NCBI GenBank assembly: GCA_030744095.1
Contig: JASLRF010000108.1
Location: 1-6,672, forward strand
Reading direction: 5' to 3'
Length of the DNA stretch: 6,672 nucleotides
From: Pirellulaceae bacterium
GTDB taxonomy: Bacteria > Planctomycetota > Planctomycetia > Pirellulales > Pirellulaceae
The translations under genes were made by a program, and so were the position numbers. A model generated the notes under the pieces. It was not told the DNA's origin and ran no database searches. It worked only from the letters and a program-made list of their open reading frames with translations. Of this stretch, positions 1-6,672 are shown in pieces (positions within the stretch are counted from its first letter, which is position 1; each line of letters starts with the position of its first letter).

Positions 1-1322
1 GCTTCGACCTTCTCTGCTTCCAAAGGTCCGCCCGTCATGCCGGCAACTTGGGCGGGTGTCAGCGTTTCAAATTCCTCTTTCCAGAACTGCAGGAAGTCAG
101 CATCAAAGATGATGTCGGCATCCAGGATCTCGCCGGTCCGCGGGTTGACACGCGATGGTCCCATGGCAAAGCCTGCGCTGGCAGTAATCCAGCGAAAAGT
201 GTTGTAACGAATGTCTTCTGGATCCCAATCGTCACTGTCCAACTGCTGACGTACTTCGACAGCATTGATCCAGCCTGCCGTTTCATAGGCCTTATTCCAT
301 TCCTCGATACCCGCGCGAATCGCACTGCGATAGGTGTGTGGGACAGTCTTTTCGATGTAGAAAATGATCGGCTTCTTTGGTTGGAACGGAGCACTCGTCG
401 CTCCAGGCGCTTTTTGCAAATTCCAACGATTGATGTACCGGACGAACTGGTCGCGATCGCTCTTCTTGTTGTAGTCCTTCAGGACCGTCATGAAGTAGCC
501 AACTCGATCGTCCGCCATCCGCGGCACGTAGCCGGTGTTATCCAGTTTGCTGATCGAGTAGTGGACGTTGATCGTGGCGGCACGTGAATCGGCAACTGTA
601 TCTAACGAAGATCGGCCGCTCGATGAGTAGGTTGCCGCAACTTCGAGTTCCAAGTTCTTGGGAAAAGCCTTGACCGCAGCCCACGTTGATCGATCGGACG
701 AAAAACCGAAACCAGGCAACGATTGACCAATCTGCGGAAGGTCGCTCATGAAAATTGGCGTCAAGTCGACCAGGTCACCGCCTTTTGGTCCTTTGGTCAC
801 GATACGCAAGCTGAACAGGACACTATCGGTGAAAGCTTTGCCAACTGCGATATTCTCGGGATAACCCGCCTTCGCCTTGAACCGAACGTTCTTGCGGATC
901 ACATGAACGCGATCGTCAATCTTGCGAAATTTCCAAACCCAGTCGTCGCCGTTACCCCAACTGTAGCCGCCCAATAACGGGCTTTGCCCAATTCCTTTGG
1001 CGATCGAAATCAGGACGATGTACTCGCTGCTATAATCGGAACCGCTGAATTCACCGTACAGCTTGCTTCCCTTTTGGTACACCGTGAGCATGCCAGAATG
1101 GGCCTTGGCGTCTTTTAGGATCGCGACATGCGCTGGAGCAGACGGTTTGCTGGCGACTGAACTCGTTGTCGTCGCCGTCTTCGGTGTCGACGTCGGAGTT
1201 GCCGCGGCAGTCGCCTTGTCCTTATCCGACGTTGGGTCGGTCGGCTCTTGCGCAGATAACGAAACGCCGCTCGAAAGCAAAGCGAGGGACAAAGTCCACA
1301 TTAGATGCCGACGAGTATTCAT
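1..1322 (-). CDS. Secreted zinc-dependent metalloprotease, DUF5118/DUF5117/DUF4953 type (N-terminal part, cut by window edge)
   Basis: The minus-strand frame is open from ATG at 1322-1320 to the window edge, giving 440 residues without the C-terminus. The start is supported by AAGGAA (1336-1331), 8 nt upstream. Residues 1-24 form a signal peptide (MNTRRHLMW, hydrophobic core, cleavage near LSA-QEP). A Thr/Ala/Ser/Pro-rich linker follows to about residue 68, so the enzyme is probably exported. Residues about 70-300 resemble the DUF5118 and DUF5117 regions, including DRVGYFMTVLKDY from residue 272. From residue 321, FYIEKTVPHTYRSAIRAGIE and then EEWNKAYETAGW lead into the metalloprotease domain, with GPSRVNPRTGEILDADI near residue 385. 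In this family the zinc-binding HExxHTLGLRHNF motif comes after that block, so the catalytic site lies beyond base 1. The family assignment rests on recalled motifs. Substrate is unknown. It is transcribed divergently from the downstream kinase gene. Confidence 0.88.
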   Translation of the reverse strand, partial: MNTRRHLMWTLSLALLSSGVSLSAQEPTDPTSDKDKATAAATPTSTPKTATTTSSVASKPSAPAHVAILKDAKAHSGMLTVYQKGSKLYGEFSGSDYSSEYIVLISIAKGIGQSPLLGGYSWGNGDDWVWKFRKIDDRVHVIRKNVRFKAKAGYPENIAVGKAFTDSVLFSLRIVTKGPKGGDLVDLTPIFMSDLPQIGQSLPGFGFSSDRSTWAAVKAFPKNLELEVAATYSSSGRSSLDTVADSRAATINVHYSISKLDNTGYVPRMADDRVGYFMTVLKDYNKKSDRDQFVRYINRWNLQKAPGATSAPFQPKKPIIFYIEKTVPHTYRSAIRAGIEEWNKAYETAGWINAVEVRQQLDSDDWDPEDIRYNTFRWITASAGFAMGPSRVNPRTGEILDADIIFDADFLQFWKEEFETLTPAQVAGMTGGPLEAEKVE

Positions 1323-1574
1323 GCTTGCGATTCCTTGGGGGAGTGCTGGATTTCGACGGGGCGAAGGCAGGAAAAGTAGGCCCATGTAGCGGGGTGAATT
1401 CCTAAAACAGGTAAAATATAACGTACAACAACGACTTTGCGACGTGGGCTAGATTGCCGGTGTCGGGATTCGCAGTATTGTAGTTGTCTACCTGGTGAAT
1501 AGGCAACTTCTGTCTGTTGCGTCGAGTTTATCGTTTTTGATGATTATGCCGCCTGACTACCAATGGACCGCTGA
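1323..1574. other. Divergent intergenic region
   Basis: This 252-base spacer lies between the oppositely oriented metalloprotease and kinase genes and should hold promoters for both. There is an AT-rich patch at about 1412-1425. Its minus-strand reading contains TATATT, which could be a -10 element for the metalloprotease, but no good -35 sits at the right distance. On the plus strand, TTGCGT followed by a poor GATTAT-like element is too weak to call. I see no RNA gene or clear operator here. Short plus-strand open frames in this stretch have no recognisable protein features. Confidence 0.5.
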
Positions 1575-2588
1575 ATGTCAAATACGTCATTGGCAATGCA
1601 GATTCTGCGTCATTTCCCGGACGTGGATGCGAGGGACATTCAGTACCTGGGAAACGCGGGTGGATTCAGTGGCGCCTGTCTGTGGAAAATCACGACGCCG
1701 TCGGGACCGCTCTGTTTGCGAGAGTGGCCAAAACCACATCCTACTGAGCGTGCGCTCGGCCACATCCACGGTCTGCTGCTGCACGCCGCTCGACAAGGCA
1801 TGTCAGAACTGCCGGTTCCCCTGCTCCACGGAGGGGGCAACACCATTCTCAGGCAGCGTCAGAGACTTTACGAACTGACGCCCTGGATGCCCGGCCAGGC
1901 GAACTATCGCACAGGTCCAACTGTTCGGCGTCTGCGGGCTACGATGACGGTTCTCGCGCGATTCCACGCCGCAGTTCGAACGTACCCGCGCGCCCGCGCG
2001 CAAGCAGGTCCAAGTTGTTCGCCCAGCCTGGTCCAGCGGCAGGCCAAGCTCGAGCGTCTGTTGCACGGCGAGCTGGATCGGCTGGCAATTGCAACGGCGG
2101 GATACCACGACGCGGAGATCTGCCGCCGAGGTCAACATTTGCTGGAGTTGTTCTCCCGCGCTGCCGGCCAGGTCGTCGAATTGCTCGGCCGCGCCACACG
2201 ACTGAAAGTCACTCTGCAGCCATGCATTCGCGACATTTGGCACGACCACATCTTGTTCACTGACGACGAAGTAACAGGGCTGATCGACTTTGGCGCCATG
2301 CGTTTTGACAACGTCTCTTGCGATCTGGCTCGACTAATTGGCAGTCTAGTTGCTGACAACCAAGCCGATTGGTCAGTCGCGTTGCACGCTTATGAGACCC
2401 ACCAACCGCTGACGGCAGACGAACATCTGCTGATCCGCGCGTTTGACCAGAGCGGCGTCCTCATGTCCGGCCTCAGCTGGCTGCGTTGGATCTGTGTCGA
2501 AGGCAAGAAGTTCGACAACCAACAGCATGTGCTACATCGCTTGGATGAGAACCTCCAGCGGATCGAGCATCTGTGCGGTTCGGCCTGA
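1575..2588 (+). CDS. APH-fold small-molecule kinase (phosphotransferase family), variant catalytic loop
   Basis: This 337-residue protein has the layout of the aminoglycoside phosphotransferase/choline-kinase-like fold (APH, PF01636 type). A glycine-rich nucleotide loop lies at about residues 26-35 (GNAGGFSGAC). A beta strand with LCLREW at 46-51 has Arg49 where the ATP-binding lysine is usual. The catalytic loop RDIWHDHILF at 219-228 has Asp220 as the likely catalytic base. IDFG at 237-240 supplies the metal-binding Asp238. The usual HGDxHxxN loop is changed: the asparagine metal ligand appears to be His225. An in-frame TGA directly precedes the ATG, so no earlier start is possible; Met8 at 1596 is an alternative. 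The ribosome binding site is weak. The substrate cannot be told from sequence: such kinases phosphorylate antibiotics, sugars, choline, homoserine or other small alcohols. Calling it a resistance gene would not be justified. Confidence 0.8.
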   Translation: MSNTSLAMQILRHFPDVDARDIQYLGNAGGFSGACLWKITTPSGPLCLREWPKPHPTERALGHIHGLLLHAARQGMSELPVPLLHGGGNTILRQRQRLYELTPWMPGQANYRTGPTVRRLRATMTVLARFHAAVRTYPRARAQAGPSCSPSLVQRQAKLERLLHGELDRLAIATAGYHDAEICRRGQHLLELFSRAAGQVVELLGRATRLKVTLQPCIRDIWHDHILFTDDEVTGLIDFGAMRFDNVSCDLARLIGSLVADNQADWSVALHAYETHQPLTADEHLLIRAFDQSGVLMSGLSWLRWICVEGKKFDNQQHVLHRLDENLQRIEHLCGSA

Positions 2589-2611
2589 GCAGGCTGCAGC
2601 GCGTTAACTGC

Positions 2612-2640
2612 CCTTGTTACAACCCGTTACAAGGTTTTGT
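2612..2640 (+). terminator. Probable Rho-independent terminator after the kinase gene
   Basis: CCTTGTTAC (2612-2620) and GTTACAAGG (2626-2634) form a hairpin of 6 bp, one T-T mismatch and 2 bp around an AACCC loop. It is followed by TTTTGT. It lies 23 bases after the kinase stop codon. The stem is AT-rich and the T-run short, so termination may be partial. The same bases contain the direct repeat GTTACAA (2616-2622 and 2626-2632) at a 10-base period, so an operator is an alternative reading. Confidence 0.5.
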
Positions 2641-2715
2641 ACGAGACAATACCGTTTTTGCTTCACTGTTGACCGATAATTCTACAAGTCACTGGCGCCC
2701 GCGCCGGCGACTCCG

Positions 2716-2745
2716 TTGACCTTGAGTCATCGGATTTCCTAGAAT
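2716..2745 (+). promoter_or_regulatory. Candidate sigma70-like promoter of dsbD
   Basis: TTGACC (2716-2721) and TAGAAT (2740-2745) each match the sigma70 consensus at five of six positions, with an 18-base spacer. Transcription would start near 2752, about 34 bases before the dsbD ATG. It lies after the kinase terminator-like hairpin, which suggests dsbD is transcribed separately from the kinase. Planctomycete promoters are poorly characterised, so this is a pattern match only. Confidence 0.45.
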
Positions 2746-2785
2746 TACAGTTTCTCCACCGGACAACTTCCCCGAAAGAGCCGCA

Positions 2786-5323
2786 ATGTCGTTCCGCCGT
2801 ATCGCCACACTGGTCGTTGGGTTGGTGCTGTTTTTCACCAGTTCAGTCGTGGATGTTCGAGCCCAAGCGCCCGATCAACTCGAACTGAATCTGCTGGACC
2901 AGTTGCAGCCGCTGCCCGGAATTCCCGGCCTGGAAGGCGAAGATCTCGAACTCAGGGCGGAGTTTCAGTTGGCAGCGGGGAAACGCGAGGGCCGTCTATC
3001 GGTGATCGCCAAAATCGGAATTGGCTGGCATTTGTATTCCGTGACCCAAAAACCGGGCGGACCGATGCGATCAGTGATCAAGGTCGCGCCATCGGATGAC
3101 TTTGAGGTCGTCGGCGAGTTTCGTCCCAATCGGCCACCTGCGATCAAGAAGTACGAATTCTTCGAAGTCCCGGTCGAAGAGCATGATGAAGAAGTCGTTT
3201 GGACAGCTCCAATCCGTCTGAAGGAATCGGCGGACCCTAAGAAGCTGGAAATCAAAATCGACTTTGCGGGACAAGTCTGCCAGGACAGCGGTGTCTGCCT
3301 CCCCAAGAACGAATCGCTTGTGGCCAGTTTCGCCGGTTCATATGAAGCCGTGGTACCGACGGGTGAATTTCGTGGACCGAGGGATCACGTGACCATTCGA
3401 GGTCAAGTGAAACCGATGACCGCAGCGCCCGGTACGGCCGTAACGGTAACGTTGACCGCTGAACTCGATCCAACCTGGCATATCTATGCTCATGCGCCGG
3501 AAGAAGGCGACGGAATTTCCAAACCCACGCTGATCGTCATGGAGCCGCCAGAGGGGTGGCAGGTCGGCGGAATCGAGCCGTCTGCGGCACCGCACGTGGA
3601 AGAAACCGGTGACGAGTTTGAACCGATCACTCGATACCACGAAGGGATGGTTAGTTGGACCACGAAGGTCAACATCCCAGCCAACGCAACGCCCGGCGCG
3701 GTCGAACTTCGAGGGTTGATGGGTTACCAAGTCTGCACGCCGACAGGCTGCGACATGCCACAGGCGATCACCTTCGTGGCTTTGTTGAACATCGGAGAAG
3801 GTGAAGATCGTTCGACGCCGCTGGCCTTTACAAAGGCAAAGTACGGCGACGTGGCCAAGTTGGCAAAACGGGCTTCGGCGCCACCAGCGCCAGGCGCGGC
3901 TGGCATTGTCGGGCCGACGTTGGATCTGGCTAATCTTGATACGACTACGACGAATCAAAACGCGCCGATCGTGCTGCAATTGATATTCGCCTTTCTTGGC
4001 GGCCTGATCTTGAACTTCATGCCTTGCGTGCTGCCGGTAATTGGCCTGAAGGTCATGTCGTTCGTTCAACAAGCGGGCGACAGCCGATCCCGGATCTTCT
4101 TTTTGAATCTATGGTTCTGTCTCGGCCTGATGTCGATCTTTTTGGTTCTGGCCACGTTGGCCGTTTTCATGGGTCTTAGCTGGGGCGAACAGTTCAGCAG
4201 TGCGACGTTTAACATCACCCTGACTGCGGTCGTCTTCGTCTTTGCGCTCAGTTTTCTGGGCGTTTGGGAGATTCCCATCCCCGGCTTTGTAGGCTCGGGC
4301 AAAGTCAACGACTTGGCCGCCAAGGAAGGTCCATCCGGTGCTTTCTTCAAAGGCATGCTAACAACGGTCTTGGCAACGCCGTGTACCGGCCCATTGCTAG
4401 GGCCGGCGCTGTCGTGGGCCGTCTCGCAGCCGCCAGTGATCACCTATGCCGGATTCGCTTGCGTGGGCCTGGGGATGGCCAGCCCCTATTTGGTGATTGG
4501 CGCGTTTCCCAAGCTGGTTTCATTCTTGCCCAAACCTGGCGCCTGGATGGACACCTTTAAGAACATGATGGGATTTGTGTTGTTGGGCACCGTCGTGTTT
4601 CTGTTGACTTTCATCGAAATTCCATACGTCGTTCCTACGATCGCATTTTTGATTGGTCTGTGGGCTGCCTTCTGGTGGATCGGGCGGATCCCGATTACCG
4701 CCACGCGGGACAAAAAAACCGCGGGTTGGATAGCGGCTGGTGCCTTTGCCCTGTTCGTGGGACTGGCCATGTTCGGCGGGCAGTTTTTTCCGTTCGACAA
4801 ACTCAATCTCCAGTCCATCATGCAGAGTCGCTTCGACCGTGCCGTCGATCGGGCCCTTGCCACGCGAATGGGCCCCGATGCCGCTCCCGTCACGGCGAAG
4901 GAATCCGAGAACGAGCTGCCATGGCAACCCTATTCGAGAGCGTTGTTGGAGAAACTAACGTCCTCTAGAAAGACCGTTTTCGTGGACTTCACAGCCGACT
5001 GGTGACTGACGTGCAAAGCCAACGAGGCGGTCGCCTTGAATCAACCAGAAACCAAAGCCTTCGTCGAAGCCGCAGGGATCGTCACGTTGAAAGCCGATAT
5101 GACGCACTCTGCACCCGAAGCCAAAGCACTTCTGAAACAACTTGGCAATAAGGGTGGGTCGATTCCGTTTCTTGCCATCTTTCCAGCAGACAATCCCAAC
5201 AAACCGATCTTGCTCGACGGCCTGATCGCATCGCCAGCGCAGATCATCGCAAAGCTCAAGTTGGCCGTTGGCGTAAGAGACGATGCGGCAGCGGAGACCG
5301 CAATGGCGACGCCGGCGCGGTAG
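2786..5323 (+). CDS. dsbD: Selenocysteine-containing thiol:disulfide interchange protein DsbD (TGA read through as Sec740)
   Basis: DsbD moves electrons from cytoplasmic thioredoxin across the inner membrane to periplasmic thiol partners. Read through the in-frame TGA at 5003-5005, the gene encodes 845 residues. Order: signal peptide 1-26 (cleavage near VRA-QAP); first alpha domain with W81-HLYS and C165/C171; second alpha-like domain with W231-HIYA and C317/C322; about eight membrane segments at about 394-670, with the pair C414 (MPCVLP) and C533 (TPCTGP); a periplasmic linker; and a C-terminal thioredoxin domain with VDFTADW-U740-LT-C743-K and cis-Pro794 (SIPF). E. coli DsbD has 565 residues and one alpha domain. 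Start: ATG after GAAAGAG (2774-2780), a weak ribosome site, with a plausible signal peptide. Without readthrough the product would end at 739, before the active site. A recent nonsense mutation or sequencing error is the main alternative. DsbD identity is near certain; Sec is likely. Confidence 0.9.
5003..5005 (+). other. In-frame TGA predicted to encode selenocysteine 740
   Basis: The codon lies between TGG (Trp739) and CTG-ACG-TGC (Leu-Thr-Cys743), exactly where DsbD and thioredoxin-like homologues have the first, nucleophilic Cys of CxxC (typical text TADWCxxCK). The downstream frame is open for 105 codons and keeps thioredoxin features to the TAG at 5321-5323. Known bacterial UxxC selenoproteins also place Sec at the attacking position. 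TGA serves as a normal stop in the kinase, SRAP and YchF genes here, so general reassignment of TGA is unlikely. Confidence 0.82.
5006..5038 (+). promoter_or_regulatory. Candidate bacterial SECIS element
   Basis: Bases 5023-5028 (CGAGGC) pair with 5033-5038 (GCCTTG): five Watson-Crick pairs and one G-U. They enclose the tetraloop GGUC at 5029-5032. There are 23 bases between the TGA and the loop. Published bacterial SECIS models require a hairpin soon after UGA, a small loop with G among its first two bases, and a UGA-to-loop distance of about 16-37 bases; all are met. E. coli fdhF also presents GGUC in its SelB-binding loop. The stem below 5023/5038 is not continued and I see no clear bulged U, so SelB binding is inferred. 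Confidence 0.7.
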
Positions 5324-5337
5324 CCAATCGGACAGCT

Positions 5338-5352
5338 CGATCTTACAGATCG
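5338..5352 (+). repeat. Hairpin-forming inverted repeat after dsbD
   Basis: CGATCT (5338-5343) and AGATCG (5347-5352) are a perfect 6-bp inverted repeat around the 3-base loop TAC, 15 bases after the dsbD stop. A T-G pair could extend it by one. No T-run follows, so it is a weak terminator candidate or an RNA-stabilising hairpin at the dsbD 3' end. Confidence 0.4.
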
Positions 5353-5359
5353 GACTCGT

Positions 5360-5383
5360 ATTCGTATGATTCGTGCTATTCGT
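5360..5383 (+). repeat. Short tandem ATTCGT repeat in the dsbD-SRAP spacer
   Basis: ATTCGT occurs three times at a 9-base period (5360, 5369, 5378) and is preceded by the near copy ACTCGT (5354-5359). It lies upstream of the SRAP gene. It could be a chance low-complexity run or a set of protein-binding sites. The sequence TATGAT at 5365-5370 overlaps it and could be a -10 element, but no good -35 is present. Confidence 0.35.
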
Positions 5384-5435
5384 GGTTGTAATCACACCAA
5401 CAACATTGCGCTGAAGTACCAAGGTGACTCTTACC

Positions 5436-6131
5436 ATGTGTGGTCGATTTACACTGCGGTCCAATCTGAATCTGATCCTCCAGCGATTTGCGCTCGACGA
5501 CGCGCCCAATCTGACACCGCGTTATAACATTGCACCCACGCAAGCCGTTCCGGCAATCCGAGCGACGGAATCAGGTCGTGAATTAGCGATGCTCCGTTGG
5601 GGGCTGATTCCGCCCTGGTCAAAAGACATGAAGATGGGAAACCGGCTGCTGAACGCCCGTTCGGAAACCGCTGCAGAAAAACCCTCGTTTCGCAGCGCGT
5701 TTCGTCGCCGACGCTGCCTGGTTGTGGCCGATGGCTTCTATGAGTGGCAGAAGACCGGTGCCGCAAGAGGTGGTACCACGAAGCAACCTTATTATATTCG
5801 TATGCGCGACGAACGTCCTTTTGCGTTCGCTGGGCTGTGGGAAACGTGGCGAGGGCCCAAGGGCGCCGAACTCCCCACGCCAATTCAGAGCTGCACGATC
5901 TTGACGACCGAACCTAACGAACTGATGCAATCGTTGCACGATCGAATGCCGGTCATCCTGTCGCCTGATGATTACGTTATGTGGCTGGACCCAAGCTTCG
6001 AGCAGATCGATGCGCTTAAAGCGTTGCAGCGTCCGTTTGCGCCAGAAGAGATGATCGCAGATCCCGTCAGCACGCTGGTGAACAGTCCCAGAAATGAATC
6101 GCCCGAGTGCATCATGACGATCGACCAATGA
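5436..6131 (+). CDS. yedK: SRAP/YedK (HMCES-type) abasic-site DNA-protein crosslink protein
   Basis: This 231-residue protein belongs to the SOS-response-associated peptidase (SRAP) family, like E. coli YedK and human HMCES. These proteins bind single-stranded DNA and trap abasic sites through a thiazolidine link to Cys2. Visible features are MCGRF at the N-terminus (Cys2), RYNIAPTQ at about 29-36, WGLIPPWS at about 55-62, LLNARSET with Asn73, DGFYEWQK with Glu103, and SLHDRMPV with His168. These match the Cys/Asn/Glu/His active-site set of YedK, and the length is normal. A GTG start at 5424 would add four residues and bury the catalytic Cys. The ATG at 5436 is preferred because AAGGTGA (5421-5427) lies 8 bases upstream and the Met must be removed to expose Cys2. 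No LexA-like box was recognised. It follows dsbD by 112 bases and ends 56 bases from the convergent ychF end. Confidence 0.95.
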   Translation: MCGRFTLRSNLNLILQRFALDDAPNLTPRYNIAPTQAVPAIRATESGRELAMLRWGLIPPWSKDMKMGNRLLNARSETAAEKPSFRSAFRRRRCLVVADGFYEWQKTGAARGGTTKQPYYIRMRDERPFAFAGLWETWRGPKGAELPTPIQSCTILTTEPNELMQSLHDRMPVILSPDDYVMWLDPSFEQIDALKALQRPFAPEEMIADPVSTLVNSPRNESPECIMTIDQ

Positions 6132-6181
6132 ACATCGAACGTCCAACTACGAACTTCAAACTACGACGCTCCTCGATGTTC
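6130..6181. repeat. Inverted repeat between convergent SRAP and ychF genes
   Basis: GAACATCGA (6130-6138, overlapping the SRAP TGA) and TCGATGTTC (6173-6181) are a perfect 9-bp inverted repeat around a 34-base interior. The interior holds the direct repeat AACTACGA (6145-6152 and 6159-6166, period 14). The placement between converging genes fits a bidirectional transcription end or RNA-protecting hairpin, but the loop is long and there is no T-run. A dispersed genomic intergenic repeat is an alternative. Confidence 0.4.
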
Positions 6182-6187
6182 GATGCG

Positions 6188-6672
6188 TCAGTTGTGTCGA
6201 ATCAAGAGAATGTCGTCATCTTGAATGACATAGTCTTTGTGCTCTTGCCGGAGCAGGTTATTGGCTTTGATTTCCCGTTCACTTCCTAGCCGAACCAGAT
6301 CCGCGCATCGCATCACTTCAGCGCGAATGAATCCTTGGGCCAAGTCCGTGTGAATGCTCCCCGCCGCGTCGAAGGCTGTCGCCCCTTGGGGAATCAACCA
6401 CGTCCTGACCTCTTTCTCGCCAGCGGTGAAGAACAACATCTGCCCGGAGGCATCCATAATACGGCGGATCAGTTGATCTCGATCAAAGATCGCGACCCCC
6501 ATCTCTTCGCAGAAGGCGTCACGTTCCGCATCGTCCAATCCAGCCAACTCCAATTGCAACGCAATCGAAACCGCCACTGTGTTCGATTCCGCCAGCGCGG
6601 CCGGCGTCGCCGTCTCCGGATCCTGATCGTCGGAGACGTTGAGAACCACGAGACGCGGCTTCTCGCTGAACA
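6188..6672 (-). CDS. ychF: Redox-regulated ATPase YchF (Obg family), C-terminal part, cut by window edge
   Basis: The minus-strand frame runs from the window end to a TGA at 6190-6188 and gives the last 160 residues of a protein of about 363 in E. coli. The visible part starts FSEKPRLVVLNVSDD, the end of the nucleotide-binding domain (homologues read KPxxYVxNV). It continues through the helical coiled-coil region and ends with the TGS domain: LFFTAGEKEVRTW, GSIHTDLAQGFIRAEV and KDYVIQDDDILLIRHN. YchF is a conserved P-loop ATPase that associates with ribosomes and is linked to translation and oxidative-stress responses in the cytoplasm. The P-loop and switch motifs lie past base 6672. An apparent GTG start at 6649 is internal, since the frame continues upstream with matching family sequence. 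Confidence 0.95.
   Translation of the reverse strand, partial: FSEKPRLVVLNVSDDQDPETATPAALAESNTVAVSIALQLELAGLDDAERDAFCEEMGVAIFDRDQLIRRIMDASGQMLFFTAGEKEVRTWLIPQGATAFDAAGSIHTDLAQGFIRAEVMRCADLVRLGSEREIKANNLLRQEHKDYVIQDDDILLIRHN

Noticed and set aside
48..977. Plus-strand open frames at 48-587 and 723-977
   Set aside because: They are antisense to the metalloprotease frame, which has clear family motifs and a signal peptide. The plus-strand translations show no recognisable domain.
1575..2588. Calling the APH-fold kinase an aminoglycoside resistance gene
   Set aside because: The catalytic loop differs from resistance enzymes and there is no mobile or resistance context. The substrate is unknown.
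3338..4072. A 244-residue minus-strand open frame inside dsbD
   Set aside because: It is an antisense shadow of a well-supported DsbD coding region, rich in Arg/His/Trp, with no recognisable family.
2786..5005. dsbD as a pseudogene broken by a nonsense codon
   Set aside because: There is no frameshift or other stop, and all other redox cysteines and the downstream domain are intact. The TGA sits exactly at the catalytic Cys with a SECIS-like hairpin after it. It is not fully excluded without knowing whether Sec machinery is present.
5036..5323. A separate small thioredoxin-like gene starting at TTG 5036, with GAGG at 5024-5027 as a ribosome site
   Set aside because: It would begin after the active site, it is in frame with dsbD, and it contains only the later half of the thioredoxin fold. 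It is better read as the C-terminus of dsbD after TGA readthrough.
5619..6146. A 175-residue minus-strand open frame opposite the SRAP gene
   Set aside because: The plus strand carries every SRAP catalytic motif, while the minus translation resembles no known family.
1..6672. tRNA-Sec, CRISPR arrays, insertion sequences, attachment sites or replication origins
   Set aside because: The intergenic spaces are short and I saw no cloverleaf, regular repeat-spacer array, transposase or terminal inverted repeats.

Overview
The window looks like chromosomal DNA from a planctomycete, most likely of the Pirellula/Rhodopirellula type. This is inferred from moderate GC, loosely spaced genes with weak ribosome binding sites, a large secreted DUF5117/DUF4953-type zinc metalloprotease, and an APH-fold kinase with an unusual RDIWHDH catalytic loop. 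No 16S gene or other direct taxonomic marker is present.

Layout: (1) 1-1322, minus strand, the N-terminal 440 residues of a secreted zinc-dependent metalloprotease whose catalytic end lies outside the window. (2) 1323-1574, a divergent intergenic region. (3) 1575-2588, plus strand, an aminoglycoside-phosphotransferase-fold kinase, followed by a terminator-like hairpin. (4) 2786-5323, plus strand, a DsbD-type thiol:disulfide interchange protein with a recognisable sigma70-like promoter. (5) 5436-6131, plus strand, a YedK/HMCES-type SRAP protein. (6) 6188-6672, minus strand, the C-terminal part of the YchF/Obg-family ATPase, convergent with the SRAP gene.

The main result is in the dsbD gene. 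Conventional reading stops at a TGA at 5003-5005, leaving a 739-residue protein that ends just before its thioredoxin active site. The same frame continues without a break for 105 more codons and encodes the rest of a thioredoxin domain. The TGA falls exactly on the first cysteine of the CxxC motif, giving ...TADW-U-LTCKANE.... Twenty-three bases after the TGA is the GGUC apical loop of a 6-bp hairpin (5023-5038). This fits the bacterial SECIS rules and has the same loop sequence as E. coli fdhF. I therefore read the gene as one 845-residue selenoprotein with Sec740 and Cys743 as the redox pair of the C-terminal domain. The protein also carries two tandem N-terminal DsbD-alpha-like domains instead of one.

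The genes do not form an evident pathway. DsbD carries reducing power from the cytoplasm across the membrane, SRAP protects abasic DNA, YchF is a housekeeping ATPase, and the kinase substrate is unknown. No selA, selB, selC or selD is in the window, so the selenocysteine call must be tested against the rest of the genome.
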